Positions 1 to 8,979 of a stretch of 64,000 bases of DNA are shown in pieces (positions within the stretch are counted from its first letter, which is position 1; the number at the start of each line of letters is the position of its first letter). The position numbers and the translations under genes are program-made. Under the pieces are notes generated by a model, which saw only the letters and a program-made list of their open reading frames with translations, had not been told where the DNA came from and did not search any database. This DNA comes from Providencia rustigianii DSM 4541 (lineage in GTDB: Bacteria; Pseudomonadota; Gammaproteobacteria; Enterobacterales; Enterobacteriaceae): the NCBI RefSeq assembly GCF_000156395.1, contig NZ_GG703819.1:224940-288939 (forward strand), read 5' to 3'.

Positions 1-1305
1 AATGCTGCGGGTATAGATATAGGTGGCCGTTTTCATGTTGTCGCCGTTCCTCCTGATCGCAGTGACAAATCCGTTCAAACGTTTAAAGCTTTTACTGGCG
101 ATATCCATAACATGGCACGTTGGTTAACTAAATGTAGAATAACGACCGTCGCTATGGAGTCGACCGGCGTATACTGGGTACCTGTGTATGAAATTTTGGA
201 AGAACATGGTTTTGAGGTTGTCCTTTCCAACGCACGTGATACCCGAGCAGTACCAGGTAGGAAAACTGATGTGGGAGATGCACAATGGATCCAGCGGCTT
301 CATGCATGTGGTTTGCTAAAAGCCAGTTTTAGACCCGATGCTACAATAGCTGAACTTCGGACATATATGCGAGTCAGAGAACGTATGTTGGATTATGCAG
401 CAGCACATATTCAACATATGCAAAAAGCACTCACATTCATGAACGTTCAATTGCATATAGTCGTTTCTGATATCACAGGTGTAACGGGGATGAAGATTGT
501 AAGAGCCATCGTTGCGGGCGAGCACGACCCAGCTATATTAGCAAAATTCAGAGATCCACGTTGTAAAGCGGATGAACAAACAATTTGTGCGGCCCTAAAA
601 GGTAACTATCAGCCAGAACATCTATTTGCTCTACGTCAAGCTATTATTTTGTATGATGTGTACCAGCGACAAGTAAATGAATGTGATGTACAAATTGAAG
701 CTGTACTCGATAGGCTTTGCATAAATTCGAGCGAACCCGATGAGCCTATCCCCAAACCAAAGCACAGAGCAAAGCAGGCAAACGCAATGACATTTGATGT
801 GCGAGAAAAGCTTTATCGTTTAATAGGGGCTGATTTCACGCAAATTCACGGCATAGGCCCTTTTCTTGCGTTACGACTGATATCTGAGTGTGGTACAGAT
901 ATGAATAAATGGCCGACTGAAAAGCATTTTACATCGTGGTTAACATTATGCCCAGGCTCAAAAATTAGTGGTGGTAAAGTCATGTCTTCTCACTCCCTAA
1001 AGAGTAATAATCGAGTTGTCGCTCATCTCAGGCTAGCAGCAACGACCGTTGGTCGTTCAGATACAGCCCTTGGTGCATTTTATCGAAGGCTCTCATCTAG
1101 GATTGGTAAAGCAAAAGCGGTAACTGCCACTGCAAGAAAGATAGCTATACTGTTTTACAATGCAATGAAATATGGCACAAAGTATAAAGATCCTGGCGCT
1201 GAATATTACGAAGAGCGGTACAAAGAAAGGGTACTAAAAAATCTCAAACGCCAAGCCGAGAGAATGGGTATGACTTTACAGGCAAAAGAAGAATGTGTTT
1301 CTTAG
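1..1305 (+). CDS. IS110-family transposase (5' end outside window)
   Basis: DEDD-type transposase of the IS110/IS1111 family, which moves a circular element by site-specific recombination. The reading frame is open from the first base, so the true start lies upstream; an internal ATG at 112 is not the likely start. The N-terminal visible part has the GIDIGG catalytic-Asp motif of the RuvC-like domain and the family segment around VGDAQWIQRLHACG. The C-terminal half contains the transposase_20-type region (IHGIGPFLALRL, then FTSWLTLCPG). 434 residues are visible, close to full length. It appears intact in the window. The stop is followed directly by a fragment of a different element, so no normal right end is visible. 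Confidence 0.88.
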   Translation, partial: NAAGIDIGGRFHVVAVPPDRSDKSVQTFKAFTGDIHNMARWLTKCRITTVAMESTGVYWVPVYEILEEHGFEVVLSNARDTRAVPGRKTDVGDAQWIQRLHACGLLKASFRPDATIAELRTYMRVRERMLDYAAAHIQHMQKALTFMNVQLHIVVSDITGVTGMKIVRAIVAGEHDPAILAKFRDPRCKADEQTICAALKGNYQPEHLFALRQAIILYDVYQRQVNECDVQIEAVLDRLCINSSEPDEPIPKPKHRAKQANAMTFDVREKLYRLIGADFTQIHGIGPFLALRLISECGTDMNKWPTEKHFTSWLTLCPGSKISGGKVMSSHSLKSNNRVVAHLRLAATTVGRSDTALGAFYRRLSSRIGKAKAVTATARKIAILFYNAMKYGTKYKDPGAEYYEERYKERVLKNLKRQAERMGMTLQAKEECVS

Positions 1306-1308
1306 GAA

Positions 1309-1629
1309 GGCTACCGCGCTCTTGATGTCAGACACCCTGAACAATTTACGTTAATCGGAAAGCTCAGGGCGCGTTATCCCGTAACCACTCTCTGCCATGT
1401 ATTCGGGGTTCATCGCAGCAATTATAAATACTGGAATGTCCGTCTTGTTCAGCCTGATAGAAGACGCACCAAGTTGCGCAGTCAAGTTCAGGAACTACAT
1501 AACATCAGCCATGGCTCTGCTGGGGCAAGGACTATCGCCACGATAGTCACAACGCAGTACAGTGTAAATATGAGCCGTTACCTAGCGGGTAAGTTAATGA
1601 AAGAAATCGGTATTACGAGCTGCCAGCAC
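1309..1629 (+). pseudogene. IS3-family orfB fragment
   Basis: This stretch is in the same frame as the preceding stop and reads through about 107 residues. They include [24 protein letters not shown] and [11 protein letters not shown], the N-terminal part of an IS3-family orfB product (helix-turn-helix and HTH_21 region). It has no start of its own and no DDE catalytic domain. It is joined to IS110-type sequence at about 1630. It is an insertion-sequence relic, not an expressed gene. Confidence 0.65.
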
Positions 1630-1865
1630 GTGAAGTGTTTGATAAACAGATCCGTTGTCAGGATTTTCTGACGTTCTTTAGTAACCGGGAACCTTGCCTG
1701 ATTGGCATGGAGGCCCATGGAGGCTCACAGCACTGGGTGCGTGAGTTGAAAAAACAGGGTCATGAAGTGCGGTTATTGCAAGGCCGTTTTGTAAAAGCAT
1801 TCGTCATGTGTCACCGATCATATCAGTATCAGACCGTATTAATCGCTGACACTGATAAACATTAA
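1630..1865 (+). pseudogene. IS110-family transposase N-terminal fragment
   Basis: Around 75 codons encode [28 protein letters not shown] and GHEVRLLQGRFVKAF, typical of the N-terminal DEDD domain of IS110 transposases. It is a different member from the one at the window start. The frame diverges after VKAF and stops at 1865. Both the first catalytic segment and the whole C-terminal domain are missing. Confidence 0.65.
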
Positions 1866-2121
1866 CGCTTAAAAAAGGGTGAATACTGAAAAGTTGCTCT
1901 GGTGGCCAGCGTGATGACAAAGACAGGTAAAACCGGGACTCATTAAACCTGAATGATTTTTTGAGCTTGAAGCTCGCAGAGGAAATGAGTTGTGAGTCAG
2001 CGAATTACATAGGGGCTCGCAGCTTTATGGCTGCAAAAAGTCGGATATAAAGCTGCAACCTACCCGTCAATGTCAAAACAATGAATGCTGTTGCAAACGG
2101 GATGCGTTCATATAATAAATC
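1866..2121. other. Non-coding insertion-sequence remnant
   Basis: No credible ORF. The sequence resembles the untranslated right end of an IS110-type element (GC-richer, ending near TTGCAAACGGGATGCG at about 2091). This is an inference from resemblance only; no boundary repeat was found. Confidence 0.35.
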
Positions 2122-2531
2122 ATGATTAAATACGTATTCATTTTCATGACTTTTTGCCTCAATTTTACCGCGAGCGCCTTTAACACGAATGTATTTGATA
2201 CCGCCATCGATAAAAGTGGTTTTACACCAATGTGTAATAACCTAGCGATTGCCGATAAGGATTGTCGTGTTGATGATTACCTCGAGGGCGTTATGTCGTC
2301 ACGAGCACAGTGAATCTGGGCGCTAAATGCGCCTTTATGATTGCCGAAGTGATTGATAGTCAAACCAATCAACTGTTCAGTACTTCGACTGGCGATTGTG
2401 AAGACGGCCTTCTCGATACCTATTACCGCTTATCCCGTATTAACAAAAAAGTGTGGCTGGATGCTTACAGCCAAGGAAAACACATTGACCATAGGAGGTT
2501 ATCTTTCAATGAAACATCGCGCATTAAATAG
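2122..2531 (+). pseudogene. Frameshifted small exported protein, unknown family
   Basis: The reading begins at ATG 2122 with a signal-peptide-like start (MIKYVFIFMTFCLNFTASAF). It runs about 55 codons and then needs a one-base shift near 2288 to continue in frame as VNLGAKCAFMIAEVIDS through WLDAYSQGKHIDHR, stopping at 2531. The joined product would be about 136 residues with a cleaved leader and four or more Cys. I do not recognise the family. The arrangement with the next gene suggests a small operon stranded by the neighbouring insertions. A sequencing error cannot be excluded. Confidence 0.45.
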
Positions 2532-2773
2532 CCTTCCTTTCGTGGGAATTATTGCTGTCGTCACGTTGGGAATTTATTACGGCGAACAAACTAAACCAAC
2601 TTATCGAGATTGTGTTGAGCTCAGCTCCTGCCAATATGCTTCAGATTTATGAGCAACCTGATAGAACGTCCAAGTCTATCAACTATCAGCCCACATCAGG
2701 AAAAGAACAATTCTGGGTCGCTAAACGAACAGCTGATCAACAATGGATGTTATTGGGTGGTCTCCATTCATGA
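2509..2773 (+). pseudogene. Frameshifted small membrane-anchored protein, unknown
   Basis: It starts at ATG 2509 behind a good AGGAGG-type ribosome site and overlaps the end of the preceding gene. The N-terminus (MKHRALNSLPFVGIIAVVTL) is a single membrane or signal segment. The frame stops at 2652, but a one-base shift near 2620 restores a sensible C-terminus (MLQIYEQPDRTSKS through QQWMLLGGLHS) ending at 2773. The restored part has a beta-rich, SH3-like look, which is inference. Family not recognised. Confidence 0.4.
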
Positions 2774-2959
2774 AAATACGCACTCACTATTACATATGTA
2801 AATGATTCCAAATAAAAAAATTACTCATTCTCTATCAGACATACACAAATTAAATATTGTCGATATTGAAATTAATTGTTTTTTTAATATTTTATATATT
2901 GTATAATCTTATTATATATTAGCATTCACTATAATCCCTTTATCAATCGAGGGTGTCAC

Positions 2960-3280
2960 ATGGACATTCATTATTTTATTGGAATCAAGATAAAAGCCAG
3001 GCGAAAAGAATTAGGACTCTCGGGTGCTGGTTTGGCCAAAATATTAAATATTAGCCAACAGCAAATATCTCGCTATGAAAACGGAATCAACAAAATACCT
3101 TTAAATCATCTAGTTAGTATAGCTGTCGCCTTAAAGTGCCCCATAGACTGGTTCTTTCAAGGCTGTATTTCTGATGAGGATTATTCAATTCAAGATAGTA
3201 ATATGGGTATCAAAAATCAAGAGTTAAAATATACAGCAGAAAGCGTTATCGTCCATAATAAAATGCAATTTAATATTTGA
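2960..3280 (+). CDS. MrpJ-like HTH (XRE family) regulator
   Basis: A 106-residue DNA-binding protein. Residues 8-62 form a Cro/C1-type helix-turn-helix with the recognition segment SQQQISRYENG, a hallmark of the MrpJ group known from Proteus mirabilis, where it represses flagellar genes and coordinates fimbriae with motility. The C-terminal 40 residues are polar and unrelated. It is convergent with mrkABCDF, separated by a bidirectional hairpin at 3361-3397. Codon use is AT-rich like the fimbrial genes. Two related regulators occur at 14663 and 34070. Regulation of mrk by this protein is inferred from position only. Confidence 0.85.
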   Translation: MDIHYFIGIKIKARRKELGLSGAGLAKILNISQQQISRYENGINKIPLNHLVSIAVALKCPIDWFFQGCISDEDYSIQDSNMGIKNQELKYTAESVIVHNKMQFNI

Positions 3281-3360
3281 TTTAAAATTACCATAGTTTT
3301 CATTACTCTTTTTGAACCATACAATCATACTGTCAAAATTTGAAATAAAATATAAAAATA

Positions 3361-3397
3361 AAAAACACTCCTAACTATACATTAGAAGTGTTTTATT
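3361..3397. terminator. Bidirectional terminator between mrpJ-like gene and mrkF
   Basis: An inverted repeat (AAAACACT paired with AGTGTTTT, extended by CTAA/TTAG with one mismatch) has A-rich and T-rich flanks. It can act as a Rho-independent terminator on either strand for the two convergent genes. Confidence 0.75.
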
Positions 3398-3416
3398 TAT
3401 TTTAAATTAAATATTT

Positions 3417-4034
3417 TTAATTATACTGTACTTCATAAGTGGCATAACTTGCCATTAAACCTGTTGTCACCGTTTTAGGGGATCCTGTTGTATACCCGAT
3501 ATAATATTGAAATATAGCATCCTTATTATCGGAAACTTTAGGAATGATTTTAAGCTGAGCAGGATCAGCAGGCACAATCTTATTATCTGCATCTAACGTT
3601 GTATTATTATTAATCGATAGTGCAAAATTAATATTTTGAGCTCCATCTGCTAACATATTTTTTAGCAACCCTGATGTTTCAAAATTAGTTTTAGGTACCA
3701 AGTAACCATTTGACCACGCTACACTAATTTTATTTAAATCAGCGTCAACGACTTCACCATTATGACTAATCGATTGGCACTGTGATAGTTTAATGGTAAA
3801 CATTTTAGGCTTCATATAAGCCCCGCCTTCACTATTATGAATTTCAAATAATGAAATGGGAGCTAGATAAATATTCGCATCACTACCTTGATCGTTAACT
3901 GAAATCTCACAAGAAATATCAACGACTTTCCCTGCGAAATTGACCAGACCTTCATCATAATTTGCTTCCAACGCAGCGGTAGCATTTGCACAGCTCAACA
4001 CAAACAGGAGCATTATCAGTAACCAGTTTTTCAT
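3417..4034 (-). CDS. mrkF: Type 3 fimbrial minor subunit MrkF
   Basis: Minor pilin of type 3 fimbriae, thought in Klebsiella to anchor or stabilise the fibre. The product is 205 residues with a signal peptide (MKNWLLIMLLFVLSCANATA). The mature part parallels MrkA: VNFAGKVVDISCEIS and DQGSDANIYLAPIS, a second Cys in LSQCQ, and a C-terminal beta strand ending ASYATYEVQYN. The start at 4034 is chosen because a strong AGGGG site precedes it and the signal peptide begins there; the longer open frame to 4112 only overlaps mrkD. It is the last gene of the operon, 13 bases after the mrkD stop. Confidence 0.9.
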   Translation of the reverse strand: MKNWLLIMLLFVLSCANATAALEANYDEGLVNFAGKVVDISCEISVNDQGSDANIYLAPISLFEIHNSEGGAYMKPKMFTIKLSQCQSISHNGEVVDADLNKISVAWSNGYLVPKTNFETSGLLKNMLADGAQNINFALSINNNTTLDADNKIVPADPAQLKIIPKVSDNKDAIFQYYIGYTTGSPKTVTTGLMASYATYEVQYN

Positions 4035-4047
4035 TAGGTATCCCCTG

Positions 4048-5055
4048 TTAGTCATAAGTAATATTGAATAACATTTTAGCTTCGACTTCACCGGCAGAAA
4101 TTTTTGAGCCAAACTGATAATAACGAGCGATATAATTCATACGAATTTCTTTATCTTGCGCGCTAGTTAACTCACCGACCTTATAAATTTTGCCCCATTC
4201 TAACTCTTTGTTCTTATCCGTTAGTACTTGAACACCAATCCCCTGAGCCATAGAATTTTTTGCCGCATTATCTAATACACCTTTATTTATTGGGGTATTA
4301 GGTGCTTTTGTTCCACCAAAGGTCATATTCACGGCAAAAGAATCAGGGGAAATGCTGATCCCACCATTGCAAAGTAAATTAATTGGGAATTGTTTTTCAC
4401 CAGTCGTTGTTCCTACACCTCTAAACTCTGTACGGTTCACCGGCGGTAAGATCACATCTTGATTTTTACCTGTGGTAATTTTACAAGAGGGTGACACGAT
4501 GGTAATAGCATCCGCTGATAAATAGGTAATGATTGCAGGCTCAACCGTTTTAGGGTTATACCCATAACGGGTGTACTCCCCTTGAGTTATGCGCCCTGAG
4601 CCCGTATTTTCTGCCGTTTTGATAATTTCTAAACTAAAGGTTGAACCTGCTAAATATACGTTTACTTGGTCCTGACTATTTCCTTTAACTTTAAATTTAT
4701 CAGGATAGGTCATTGATACTGCTCCCATCCTTTTAAAACGTAATCCAATACCAGGAACGTTAGTGTTATAAACTTTATCAGCCCCTTCCGTTACTCCTGA
4801 TGCCGTCACTACCGCATCAAGAAGAGTTCCGCCATAACATTTAGCCCAATATTTACCCGTTTCTTCCATTGACCAAGTTTTTGATTGGATCACGCTACCA
4901 ACATCTAAATCCGGAGAAACAACTACACGGCCAAACTGCATGTCAATACGCTCTGCGGCAACACTCATGTTTCTTGTACAGGTTGCATATGCAGGTATAC
5001 TTGATAGCACTGCCGCCAGCGCTATCCCATTACGTAAAATCACATTTATCGACAT
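4048..5055 (-). CDS. mrkD: Type 3 fimbrial tip adhesin MrkD
   Basis: Tip adhesin of type 3 fimbriae, which in Klebsiella binds collagen and related surfaces. The 335-residue precursor has a signal peptide ending near YATC. It continues with an N-terminal lectin-like receptor domain (about 25-180) and a C-terminal pilin domain (about 190-335) that begins with SCKITTGKNQDVILPPV and ends in the alternating strand EVEAKMLFNITYD used for donor-strand exchange. It overlaps the mrkC stop by about 10 bases, indicating translational coupling. Receptor-domain sequences vary between alleles, so binding specificity cannot be inferred. Confidence 0.9.
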   Translation of the reverse strand: MSINVILRNGIALAAVLSSIPAYATCTRNMSVAAERIDMQFGRVVVSPDLDVGSVIQSKTWSMEETGKYWAKCYGGTLLDAVVTASGVTEGADKVYNTNVPGIGLRFKRMGAVSMTYPDKFKVKGNSQDQVNVYLAGSTFSLEIIKTAENTGSGRITQGEYTRYGYNPKTVEPAIITYLSADAITIVSPSCKITTGKNQDVILPPVNRTEFRGVGTTTGEKQFPINLLCNGGISISPDSFAVNMTFGGTKAPNTPINKGVLDNAAKNSMAQGIGVQVLTDKNKELEWGKIYKVGELTSAQDKEIRMNYIARYYQFGSKISAGEVEAKMLFNITYD

Positions 5056-7529
5056 ATACTATCCTTACTGGTTCCGGCTTCCAGAGAAAATACGCACTGA
5101 CCGTTATCCCATTTCACATAAGCATTTTTTGCTTCTTCATTACTAATAAATACTGTACCGCCTTGTCCAACTACACCAATTGATTCGCCTTGCTGGTTAG
5201 TCACTTCAGCGCCGAATGGCATTGGTTTTTTATCGAGACGTACAACATTAAAGGTACGATTGCGCTCAACTTTTGTGCCAAATTTTACTTTAACAATACT
5301 GCCTTCATATGGAACCACTTGTTCGGAGGTATTATTAAACACAATATCTTCAGGGCTCCCTTTAGGGTCAATTTCAATATTGTTGATGCGATAAGGTCTA
5401 ACATAAGGTGCTAAAGCATAACCCCCCTTATTCACCCGCACACCCGGCGCACTTGTAATTGATGCCCCTTCAGCCCCTTCGGCTTCAATCAAAGCCATCG
5501 TCGCAGACGTATTTGGTGTAAGAACCACACCGCCCGAATGTATAACGACAGAGCCGTTAGCGCCTAAGCCATATTGCCTATAGCCTTCGCCTTGGCTGTA
5601 GTTAGCATTGGTATTAACATACGGTGAACGATAACCAGTGTTCATTGCAACACTATACTCACCACCATTTGCTGCCGCAGTGTTGAGCCCGTAAGTCCAG
5701 TTATTTTCGTCATCAAATGCACCATTAACCCCAAGCTGAGTAGAGCCAAATTTTTCGTTATTAAACGTTGTATTTGATGTTAGTGTCGTGCTTCGGCTAT
5801 CGCCATAATAAAGGGGAAGATTAATATTTAAGCTAATACGGTCATCTTTCTTTCCATTATTATTGTCCGAATAAACACGCATAAAGTTAATAGAATAAGA
5901 AACTCGTTGAAATTGATTGTTGTAGCTAAATTGATATTGCTTTTCCGTTCCTGAACGTTCCCAATAACTAGAGATACGCCCAGTAAAATAAAGTCCCCCA
6001 AACCCTTCAGGCAGATTTTGGTTTACCGTATAGCTAAAACCATTCTTTTCGCGCCATCTGTTATTTGCAATACCACGTTTATCATAATCAATTGCATATA
6101 ATGCATCGTTTACGTTGAAGTAATCTTTCGTTGAATAACGATATGCAGCTAGCGAGATATTCGTATCTGTTTCAGTAATTAAACGGTTAAACGTTACTCG
6201 GTAACTTTGACCATTATCAGTACGGTGTTTTAATGCTGTTCGTGATTGTGTAACGTCAACTGCAACAGCACCAATACCCGTATTTACACCCGTCCCAATT
6301 AAATAGGCTTGATAATCATCAAACGCAGTCACACCACCATAGAGTGAAAAGGTATTATTTAAGCCATGTTGAATTGTTCCCTGCACAATATACGGGCGAT
6401 TATGCAAACCATCAGTATCTGATTTCCCCGCAGCGACTTGATAACGAGTAAACCCTGGGCGTAACAGTTGTGCTAACGATGAATAAGGCACGCTAAAGCT
6501 ACTTTCACTACCATCTGCTTCTTTCACCGTAACATTTAAATCATTACCGTAACCCGATGGATAAACATCGTTCAATACAAATGGTCCTGGCGGTACTGAG
6601 GTTTGATAAATAATGGAACCGTTCTGACTAACAGTCACCAATGCATTACTTTGTGCGACACCACGAATTTCGGGTGCATATGATGTCATTCCATCTGGAT
6701 ACATGCTGTCATCAGTAGCAATTCTTGCGCCGCGTAATCCAATACTGTCAAAAAGATCACCATCCGTATAAAACTGGCCGGCAGTCACTTTTGATTTGAT
6801 ATCAGCAATCGGTTTTTGCAGATAGGTTTGGTTACTGTTCCAACTCGTACTTCCTGAACGCTGCCAACTTAAATTACCAATATGTTTTAGTAACCAGCCA
6901 TCAACCGATAAACCTGCATTAAGTCCTAAATAAGCACTGGCATCATTTTGACCTTGAGAACCGCTAGTATGGCTATCATAATAATTGGCCATATACGCTA
7001 AATTTAACGCAGGAATACCTTTTTCCCAAAATTGCGGAGCGACATAACCACGTGATAAACGCTGCTCGTAAATTTGTGGAACTGAAATATCTAGACGTAG
7101 GTTCGAAGAACTGAAAGTATCGTTTACGTCCTTCATTGCATTCCACTCATTCAACGGGGAACAAGTAGACTCTTGCGCATTCAATTGCGGATTTAATTTT
7201 TCTGAATTAACGCCAAAATTACTCAACATAGCGGGTGTATAACAGACACCTAATTTGCCATCTTTTTGCTGAACAACATTTAAATCATAGCGACCTTTCC
7301 AATTACCGTTAGTATATACATCAACAGAGTACTTACCTTCACTGATTGCAGTCGTGTTGAAGCGTTCTAAATCAACATTATCTTTGCTGCCTACTATGAA
7401 CCCACTATTAAATTCGTAGGTTGTGCCTTCAGCACTCCATGCATAAAATGTTGGCATCATACATACGGTGACGAAGCAGGTCACAGAGAGTGTATTGCTA
7501 TATTTATTTATTAACTCTCGCTGTTTCAT
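5046..7529 (-). CDS. mrkC: Type 3 fimbrial outer-membrane usher MrkC
   Basis: Outer-membrane usher that secretes and assembles chaperone-bound pilins. The 827-residue length matches MrkC. An extended N-terminus with a signal peptide (about 1-32) precedes the usher N-domain (YEFNSGFIVGSKDNVDLERF). The central beta-barrel includes the plug region (APEIRGVAQSNALVTV, PPGPFVLNDVYPSG), and the C-terminal domains contain PFGAEVTNQQG and a terminal Cys pair (GQCVFSLEAG and DSICR). It lies 9 bases after mrkB and overlaps mrkD. No frameshift or missing segment is seen. Confidence 0.95.
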   Translation of the reverse strand: MKQRELINKYSNTLSVTCFVTVCMMPTFYAWSAEGTTYEFNSGFIVGSKDNVDLERFNTTAISEGKYSVDVYTNGNWKGRYDLNVVQQKDGKLGVCYTPAMLSNFGVNSEKLNPQLNAQESTCSPLNEWNAMKDVNDTFSSSNLRLDISVPQIYEQRLSRGYVAPQFWEKGIPALNLAYMANYYDSHTSGSQGQNDASAYLGLNAGLSVDGWLLKHIGNLSWQRSGSTSWNSNQTYLQKPIADIKSKVTAGQFYTDGDLFDSIGLRGARIATDDSMYPDGMTSYAPEIRGVAQSNALVTVSQNGSIIYQTSVPPGPFVLNDVYPSGYGNDLNVTVKEADGSESSFSVPYSSLAQLLRPGFTRYQVAAGKSDTDGLHNRPYIVQGTIQHGLNNTFSLYGGVTAFDDYQAYLIGTGVNTGIGAVAVDVTQSRTALKHRTDNGQSYRVTFNRLITETDTNISLAAYRYSTKDYFNVNDALYAIDYDKRGIANNRWREKNGFSYTVNQNLPEGFGGLYFTGRISSYWERSGTEKQYQFSYNNQFQRVSYSINFMRVYSDNNNGKKDDRISLNINLPLYYGDSRSTTLTSNTTFNNEKFGSTQLGVNGAFDDENNWTYGLNTAAANGGEYSVAMNTGYRSPYVNTNANYSQGEGYRQYGLGANGSVVIHSGGVVLTPNTSATMALIEAEGAEGASITSAPGVRVNKGGYALAPYVRPYRINNIEIDPKGSPEDIVFNNTSEQVVPYEGSIVKVKFGTKVERNRTFNVVRLDKKPMPFGAEVTNQQGESIGVVGQGGTVFISNEEAKNAYVKWDNGQCVFSLEAGTSKDSICR

Positions 7530-7538
7530 TTTTCTATC

Positions 7539-8240
7539 CTATTTAGCAGTCGTTTTTACTGCTATATCCGCACCGTAATCATTGATATTGTTCAAAACAA
7601 CACTTTCACCTGCTCTAATTGCTTTTTTCAATACCACTGACGTTTGACTTTTAGGTGCTAACATTACCGCCTTATCCGTTAATCCATTTTTGCCATCGGT
7701 TGAAATTTTTGTAATGGTAATAAAAAATGGCGTAGGATTATTAATAGTCAGATTATTGCCATTAGCATTCACAACTAATTGTTCTGGTGCTAATTCGCGA
7801 CTACCTAACCCAACAGGGCGATAGATAAATTTAAATCGAGAACGAATTGCTAGCTGTAAGAAGTTTTGATCTTCCTTTCCTGCTGTTTTTACTGTTGGTG
7901 GAATATCTAAGATATTCAGCCACCACAAACTTTCCTTATCTTGTGGGATCCCATTTTTATCCATCAATTTAATGCGTAGTGTTTGACCACCTTTTGCATC
8001 CAGACGGGATATTGGAGGTGTAATTTGAAATGGTGTTTTTATTGTATCTGGAGTTTCCGATGCATCACCAGTGTCTAACCATGCTTGTGCGACCGCTGGC
8101 CTATCCGCCGTATTATTTAATTGCACGGTAATTTCTTTTTCATTTCCAGGATAAATAAATCGCGTGCCGTTAACAATAATATTATTCGCTAATGAAGATG
8201 TACTGAAAACGAAGCAGAAGAATAAAACAATTGCTTTCAT
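7539..8240 (-). CDS. mrkB: Type 3 fimbrial periplasmic chaperone MrkB
   Basis: PapD-type periplasmic chaperone of 233 residues with a cleavable signal peptide (about 1-18). It has the conserved G1 and F1 strand features, including RFIYPGNEKEITVQL near the N-terminus, SLWWLNILDIPP and QLAIRSRFKFIYRP. The latter segments are the family signature, with Arg and Lys residues that anchor the pilin C-terminus. It sits between mrkA and mrkC. A hairpin in the mrkA-mrkB gap probably lowers expression relative to the major pilin. Confidence 0.95.
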   Translation of the reverse strand: MKAIVLFFCFVFSTSSLANNIIVNGTRFIYPGNEKEITVQLNNTADRPAVAQAWLDTGDASETPDTIKTPFQITPPISRLDAKGGQTLRIKLMDKNGIPQDKESLWWLNILDIPPTVKTAGKEDQNFLQLAIRSRFKFIYRPVGLGSRELAPEQLVVNANGNNLTINNPTPFFITITKISTDGKNGLTDKAVMLAPKSQTSVVLKKAIRAGESVVLNNINDYGADIAVKTTAK

Positions 8241-8256
8241 TTGAACCTCTAGATAA

Positions 8257-8280
8257 AAGCGGCAGTAATAACTACCGCTT
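8257..8280 (-). terminator. Attenuating hairpin between mrkA and mrkB
   Basis: A 10-bp stem (AAGCGGTAGT paired with ACTGCCGCTT, one mismatch, AATA-type loop) is followed on the minus strand by TTTATC. A leaky terminator or RNA-processing stem directly after a major pilin gene is common in fimbrial operons and would give pilin in excess over chaperone and usher. That effect is inferred. Confidence 0.55.
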
Positions 8281-8311
8281 AGATAAATATTACTTTTGAA
8301 ATAAATAAATA

Positions 8312-8905
8312 TTATTCGTAAGTAATTTCGTAAGTTGCATAACTTTCTACGATACCAGATGTAACATCTTTAGGCGTTGAAGTTGCATATCCTACGAAAT
8401 AAGTGAAACGGCTACCGTCAGTAATTTCAGTTGTTGTTGCTTTAGGTTGCTTTGCACTATTAGGATCGATTTTATTTTCTAACTTAGAGCTAGCATCTGT
8501 TGCTAAAACTAATTGTATATTTTCAGCTCCATCCGCAGCACCAGTAATAGTGTTAGCTAAATAACCAGCATTAATACCTGAAGCACCATTTAATACGTTA
8601 CCACCAGTCCAGTTAACGTTTAAAGCGGTATTATCGTTAACACCTTGACATTGTGTTACATCAATAACAAATGGTTTTGCTTTTAAATAAGTATTTGCAC
8701 CTGCTTCTTGAACTTCTTTTACTGAAACTGGCGCCAAATAAACTTTAGCATCACTACCTTGACCATCAACTGAAACAGTACAAGAAACGTCTGTCACTTT
8801 ACCATAAAAATTAACTTGACCACCGCCTGCATTTTCAGTTGCAGCGAAAGCAGATGATGCACCAATAATTGCAGTAGCAACTGCTGTCAATAATACTTTT
8901 TTCAT
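8312..8905 (-). CDS. mrkA: Type 3 fimbrial major subunit MrkA
   Basis: Major shaft pilin. The 197-residue precursor has a signal peptide ([21 protein letters not shown]). The mature protein starts [14 protein letters not shown], followed by [17 protein letters not shown], a second Cys in VTQCQ forming the family disulphide, and the C-terminal strand [12 protein letters not shown] recognised by the chaperone. It closely parallels Klebsiella MrkA. The start at 8905 has an AGGAA site at good spacing; an ATG two codons upstream (8911) is too close to that site. It is the first gene of mrkABCDF. Confidence 0.95.
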   Translation of the reverse strand: MKKVLLTAVATAIIGASSAFAATENAGGGQVNFYGKVTDVSCTVSVDGQGSDAKVYLAPVSVKEVQEAGANTYLKAKPFVIDVTQCQGVNDNTALNVNWTGGNVLNGASGINAGYLANTITGAADGAENIQLVLATDASSKLENKIDPNSAKQPKATTTEITDGSRFTYFVGYATSTPKDVTSGIVESYATYEITYE

Positions 8906-8956
8906 TGTCATTTCCTAGTATGAAGGTTTTATTATTACATTTAAAAGAACTTATTT

Positions 8957-8965
8957 AGTATCACA
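8957..8965 (-). promoter_or_regulatory. Putative extended -10 of mrkA promoter
   Basis: On the minus strand TGTGATACT forms an extended -10 element about 50 bases upstream of the mrkA start. No convincing -35 is visible. It is assigned from motif and position only. Confidence 0.35.
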
Positions 8966-8979
8966 CTATTATTTAATAA

